Shown here piece by piece: positions 10,175 to 12,162 of a DNA stretch of 12,162 nt (the stretch's first letter is position 1; every line of letters starts with the position of its first letter). Position numbers and translations under genes: made by a program. Source of the stretch: an uncultured Chloroflexota bacterium (GTDB lineage: Bacteria > Chloroflexota > Anaerolineae > Caldilineales > Caldilineaceae). A model generated the notes under the pieces. That model was not told the DNA's origin. It saw only the letters and a program-made list of their open reading frames with translations, and did not search any database. The DNA is taken from the NCBI GenBank assembly GCA_903879975.1, contig CAIRNL010000857.1:1-12162 (forward strand), given 5' to 3'.

Positions 10175-11053
10175 TTAGCGGCCAGCCAGACCTGCCGTCG
10201 TAATGCCGGCAATGATCTTGCGCTGAAAGAAGGCATAAAAAAGGAGCACAGGCACTGACGCAATAAATGCACCGGCAAAGGCAAGGCCACGCTGGATATA
10301 GCTGCCTTGCTGGATGACCAGCAGGCCGACCGGCAGCGTCAGCATCGGGCGGTCGCTCAACACAATCAGCGGCCAGAAAAGGTCATTCCACAGGCCGAGA
10401 AAAGCAAAGATAAAGAGTGCGACCATTGCGCCGCGCACGAGCGGCAGGCTGATCTGCCAATAAATGCGAAACCGGCCTGCGCCATCCATAATGGCGGCCT
10501 CTTCCAGCTCTGCCGGGATCGAGTAGAAGTGCTGGCGCATCAGAAAAATGCCTGTGACGGATGCCGCCGCCGGCCACCAGATCGCATGGTATGTATTGAG
10601 GAGCGTCAGGTCGCGCAGCAGCAGAAAGGCTGGAATCAGCGTCACAGCAGCAGGAATCATCAAACTGAAGAGCAGCAAGGAGAAGAGGAAGCCCTTGCCT
10701 GGAAACTCCAGGCGAGCAAACGCATAGCCGCTCAGGCTGGAGAGAAACACAATGATCGCCGTACCCACGCTGGCGATCATCAGGCTATTCGTGAACCAGC
10801 GCACGATGGGCAACTGTGGATCGACGAAGATCTTGACAAAATTGCTCACCGTGATCGGCTGGGGAATCCACTCGATCGGGAATTTGAGCTGATTTGCCTC
10901 CAGGGTGAAAGCCATCGAGAACATGTAGAGAACCGGAACGATGACGATGAGCGCCAACGGCAGAAAGATGAGCCACATGAGCAAGGAGCGCCACAGATCT
11001 TTGGCAAAACGGCGCCGTTGAATCGTAGAGGCATTCGAAGTCGTAACAGTCAT
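10175..11053 (-). CDS. ABC sugar transporter permease, MalG type (second importer)
   Basis: This 292-residue inner-membrane subunit belongs to the second importer. A basic N-terminus (IQRRRFAKDLW) precedes a first membrane helix around residues 25-48, then a periplasmic segment with EWIPQPITVSNFVKIF and further helices. The ATPase-docking loop is canonical: Glu185-Ala-Ala, Gly191, Ile201 and Leu203-Pro204. The C-terminus (QRKIIAGITTAGLAGR) is a usual MalG-type tail. The ATG at 11053 is chosen because AGGAGA precedes it by about 6 bases; a TTG five codons upstream lies within that ribosome-binding region and is unlikely. Sixteen bases separate it from the MalF-type gene and 26 from the GH51 gene, indicating one transcript. 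It is clearly diverged from the MalG-type protein at 2475-3362, so the two operons are not recent duplicates. Confidence 0.93.
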   Translation of the reverse strand: MTVTTSNASTIQRRRFAKDLWRSLLMWLIFLPLALIVIVPVLYMFSMAFTLEANQLKFPIEWIPQPITVSNFVKIFVDPQLPIVRWFTNSLMIASVGTAIIVFLSSLSGYAFARLEFPGKGFLFSLLLFSLMIPAAVTLIPAFLLLRDLTLLNTYHAIWWPAAASVTGIFLMRQHFYSIPAELEEAAIMDGAGRFRIYWQISLPLVRGAMVALFIFAFLGLWNDLFWPLIVLSDRPMLTLPVGLLVIQQGSYIQRGLAFAGAFIASVPVLLFYAFFQRKIIAGITTAGLAGR

Positions 11054-11069
11054 AGCTCTCTCCTGCAAC

Positions 11070-11996
11070 TCAATACTCGGTGCGCCGGCGCATCAACGAA
11101 AAAAGGATGATGGTCACGACGATCATGACGAGGGCAAGCACCACTGAGATAGACGACGCATAGCCGAAACGGAAAAACTTCCAGGCTGTCTCATAGAGAT
11201 ACATCGTCGCCGAACGGGACGAATTGCCCGGCCCACCGCCGCTAATGATATAGGGTTGGGCGAAAACTTGCATATGGGCAATGAACTGCGTGACGACCAC
11301 AAAGAGCATGGTCGGCGTAATCAACGGCAGGGTGATATGGCGGAACGTGCGCAGCGGGTTGGCGCCGTCGATCTTCGCAGCCTCGTACAGTGGCTCTGGG
11401 ATATTCTGCAGGCCGGCAATAAAGACCAGCATTGGAAAGCCGAAGGTCCACCAGACTGTGGTGATCGACAGGGCGGGGATGACGATGTCGGGATTGCCAA
11501 GCCACGAGATGCGCGGTCCCCCGAGCAGGGTCGTGACGAAATAGTTGATGATCCCAATCTGAGTGTCCCAGACACGGATTCCGATGATGCCCAACACGGA
11601 CACGGAGAGAATCCCTGGCGCATAGAAGAGCACGCGCAGAAAATTGCTGCCAAAGAAACCGTGTTTCAGCCCTGTCGCCACAAACAAAGCCAGGATCACG
11701 TTGACAATCACCGTAATCAGCATAAATTGTCCCGTATTCCCCAGAACTTCCCAAAAGATCTTGTCGTTCATCAATGCCTGGTAATTGGCCAGTCCGATGA
11801 ACCTCTGATCCTTCAGCATGATCTTCCAGTCGTACAGGCTGATCTGCACCCCCCGGAAGATGGGGTACAGCAGGAAAACGGTGAAAAAAACGTAATGCGG
11901 CAGGATGAACAGATAGTTCGGCAACTGCTTGCGTATTGTCTTCCACCGTCTTTGAAAGGCAGTCGGGTGCCGCGCAGGCAAACTCGCTGTGGTCAT
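11070..11996 (-). CDS. ABC sugar transporter permease, MalF type (second importer)
   Basis: This 308-residue partner of the following MalG-type subunit has a long basic N-terminal tail, a first helix in LPNYLFILPHYVFFTVFLLY, and about six membrane segments. The EAA loop is canonical (Glu205-Ala-Ala, Gly211, Ile221, Leu223-Pro224), and a GGGP motif occurs in YIISGGGPGNSS. The ATG at 11996 has GGAG about 10 bases upstream. An in-frame TTG at 12023 would extend the protein into the spacer close to the intercistronic hairpin and has no better site. The EAA loop falls at the same residue numbers as in the MalF-type protein of the plus-strand operon, but the sequences differ widely. The substrate is probably an alpha-L-arabinofuranosyl oligosaccharide, judged from the GH51 gene in the same operon. 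Confidence 0.92.
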   Translation of the reverse strand: MTTASLPARHPTAFQRRWKTIRKQLPNYLFILPHYVFFTVFLLYPIFRGVQISLYDWKIMLKDQRFIGLANYQALMNDKIFWEVLGNTGQFMLITVIVNVILALFVATGLKHGFFGSNFLRVLFYAPGILSVSVLGIIGIRVWDTQIGIINYFVTTLLGGPRISWLGNPDIVIPALSITTVWWTFGFPMLVFIAGLQNIPEPLYEAAKIDGANPLRTFRHITLPLITPTMLFVVVTQFIAHMQVFAQPYIISGGGPGNSSRSATMYLYETAWKFFRFGYASSISVVLALVMIVVTIILFSLMRRRTEY

Positions 11997-12026
11997 GAGT
12001 CGTCCGCTCCATCTACAGGGCAAAGG

Positions 12027-12058
12027 CTATCGGAGCAGGGGTCCCCCTGCTCCGATAG
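12027..12058 (-). promoter_or_regulatory. Intercistronic hairpin between second binding-protein gene and MalF-type gene
   Basis: Bases 12027-12040 (CTATCGGAGCAGGG) pair perfectly with 12045-12058 around a 4-base loop. In the direction of transcription (minus strand) it starts 15 bases after the upstream stop codon and ends 30 bases before the permease ATG. There is no T-run, so transcription probably continues, at least in part. Its position matches the hairpin at 1477-1513 in the other operon. Likely roles are 3'-end protection of the binding-protein message or attenuation; this is inference. Confidence 0.65.
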
Positions 12059-12073
12059 GGACTATAAAGTCAA

Positions 12074-12162
12074 TTACGGGCGATCGAGGATTGCCTGAAT
12101 CTGGTCGTTGCCCGCCTGCAGGGCCGCCGCAACGTCGGCATCTGGCGTAGCCAGCGCGTTGC
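12074..12162 (-). CDS. C-terminal end of a probable solute-binding protein (cut by the window edge)
   Basis: Only the last 28 codons and the TAA stop are inside the window; the gene runs off the right edge on the minus strand. The visible tail has the pattern ...TPDADVAAALQAGNDQIQAIL, an alanine-rich amphipathic C-terminal helix of the sort that ends family 1-type sugar-binding proteins (the first-operon protein ends similarly in VEEAVNTAQEEFTKIL). Its place directly before a MalF/MalG pair, with an intercistronic hairpin between, supports this. The identification rests mainly on context, since so little sequence is visible. Confidence 0.65.
   Translation of the reverse strand, partial: NALATPDADVAAALQAGNDQIQAILDRP

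Noticed and set aside
8802..10178. Plus-strand open frame (458 codons) opposite the GH51 gene
   Set aside because: The minus strand encodes a full GH51 enzyme with both catalytic glutamates; the antisense translation shows no family signature.
11256..12098. Plus-strand open frame opposite the second MalF-type permease
   Set aside because: The product is a charge-rich string without domains; the minus-strand permease has the EAA loop and membrane helices.

Overview
The window carries two sugar-utilisation operons that run toward each other and meet in a 551-bp intergenic region at 5307-5857. Base composition is GC-rich, and the lipoprotein has a Cys-Thr-Ala-Pro-Ala-type linker rich in Ala, Pro and Gly. 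These features and the MalF/MalG-type importers without an adjacent ATPase fit a Chloroflexota bacterium (Caldilinea/Anaerolinea-like). That is inference from style only; no phylogenetic marker is present.

Plus-strand operon (150-5306): a lipid-anchored family 1-type solute-binding protein, a MalF-type permease, a MalG-type permease, and a DUF1680/GH127-type glycosidase. The GH127-type enzyme keeps the Glu-x-Cys plus Cys-Cys metal/catalytic signature of beta-L-arabinofuranosidases. Minus-strand operon (12162 down to 5858): the last 28 residues of what is probably a second solute-binding protein, a MalF-type permease, a MalG-type permease, a GH51 alpha-L-arabinofuranosidase whose catalytic glutamates fall at residues 175 and 294, and a large GH2 enzyme with an extra C-terminal domain. 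Both operons thus have the order binding protein, MalF, MalG, intracellular glycosidase(s).

The three glycosidases show no signal peptide, so the likely scheme is import of arabinose-containing oligosaccharides from plant cell wall or hydroxyproline-rich glycoprotein followed by cytoplasmic trimming: beta-L-Araf by the GH127-type enzyme, alpha-L-Araf by GH51, and a further sugar (galactose, glucuronic acid or arabinopyranose are options) by GH2. No ABC ATPase, regulator, or arabinose isomerase/kinase is present, so energy coupling probably uses a shared MsmK/UgpC-type ATPase encoded elsewhere.

The RNA-level layout is notable. In both operons a strong GC-rich hairpin sits between the binding-protein gene and the first permease gene, at nearly the same spacing. 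The convergent region holds two long hairpins: a textbook minus-strand intrinsic terminator at 5743-5780 and a perfect 18-bp inverted repeat at 5371-5408. No tRNA, rRNA, CRISPR array, insertion sequence or attachment site was seen.
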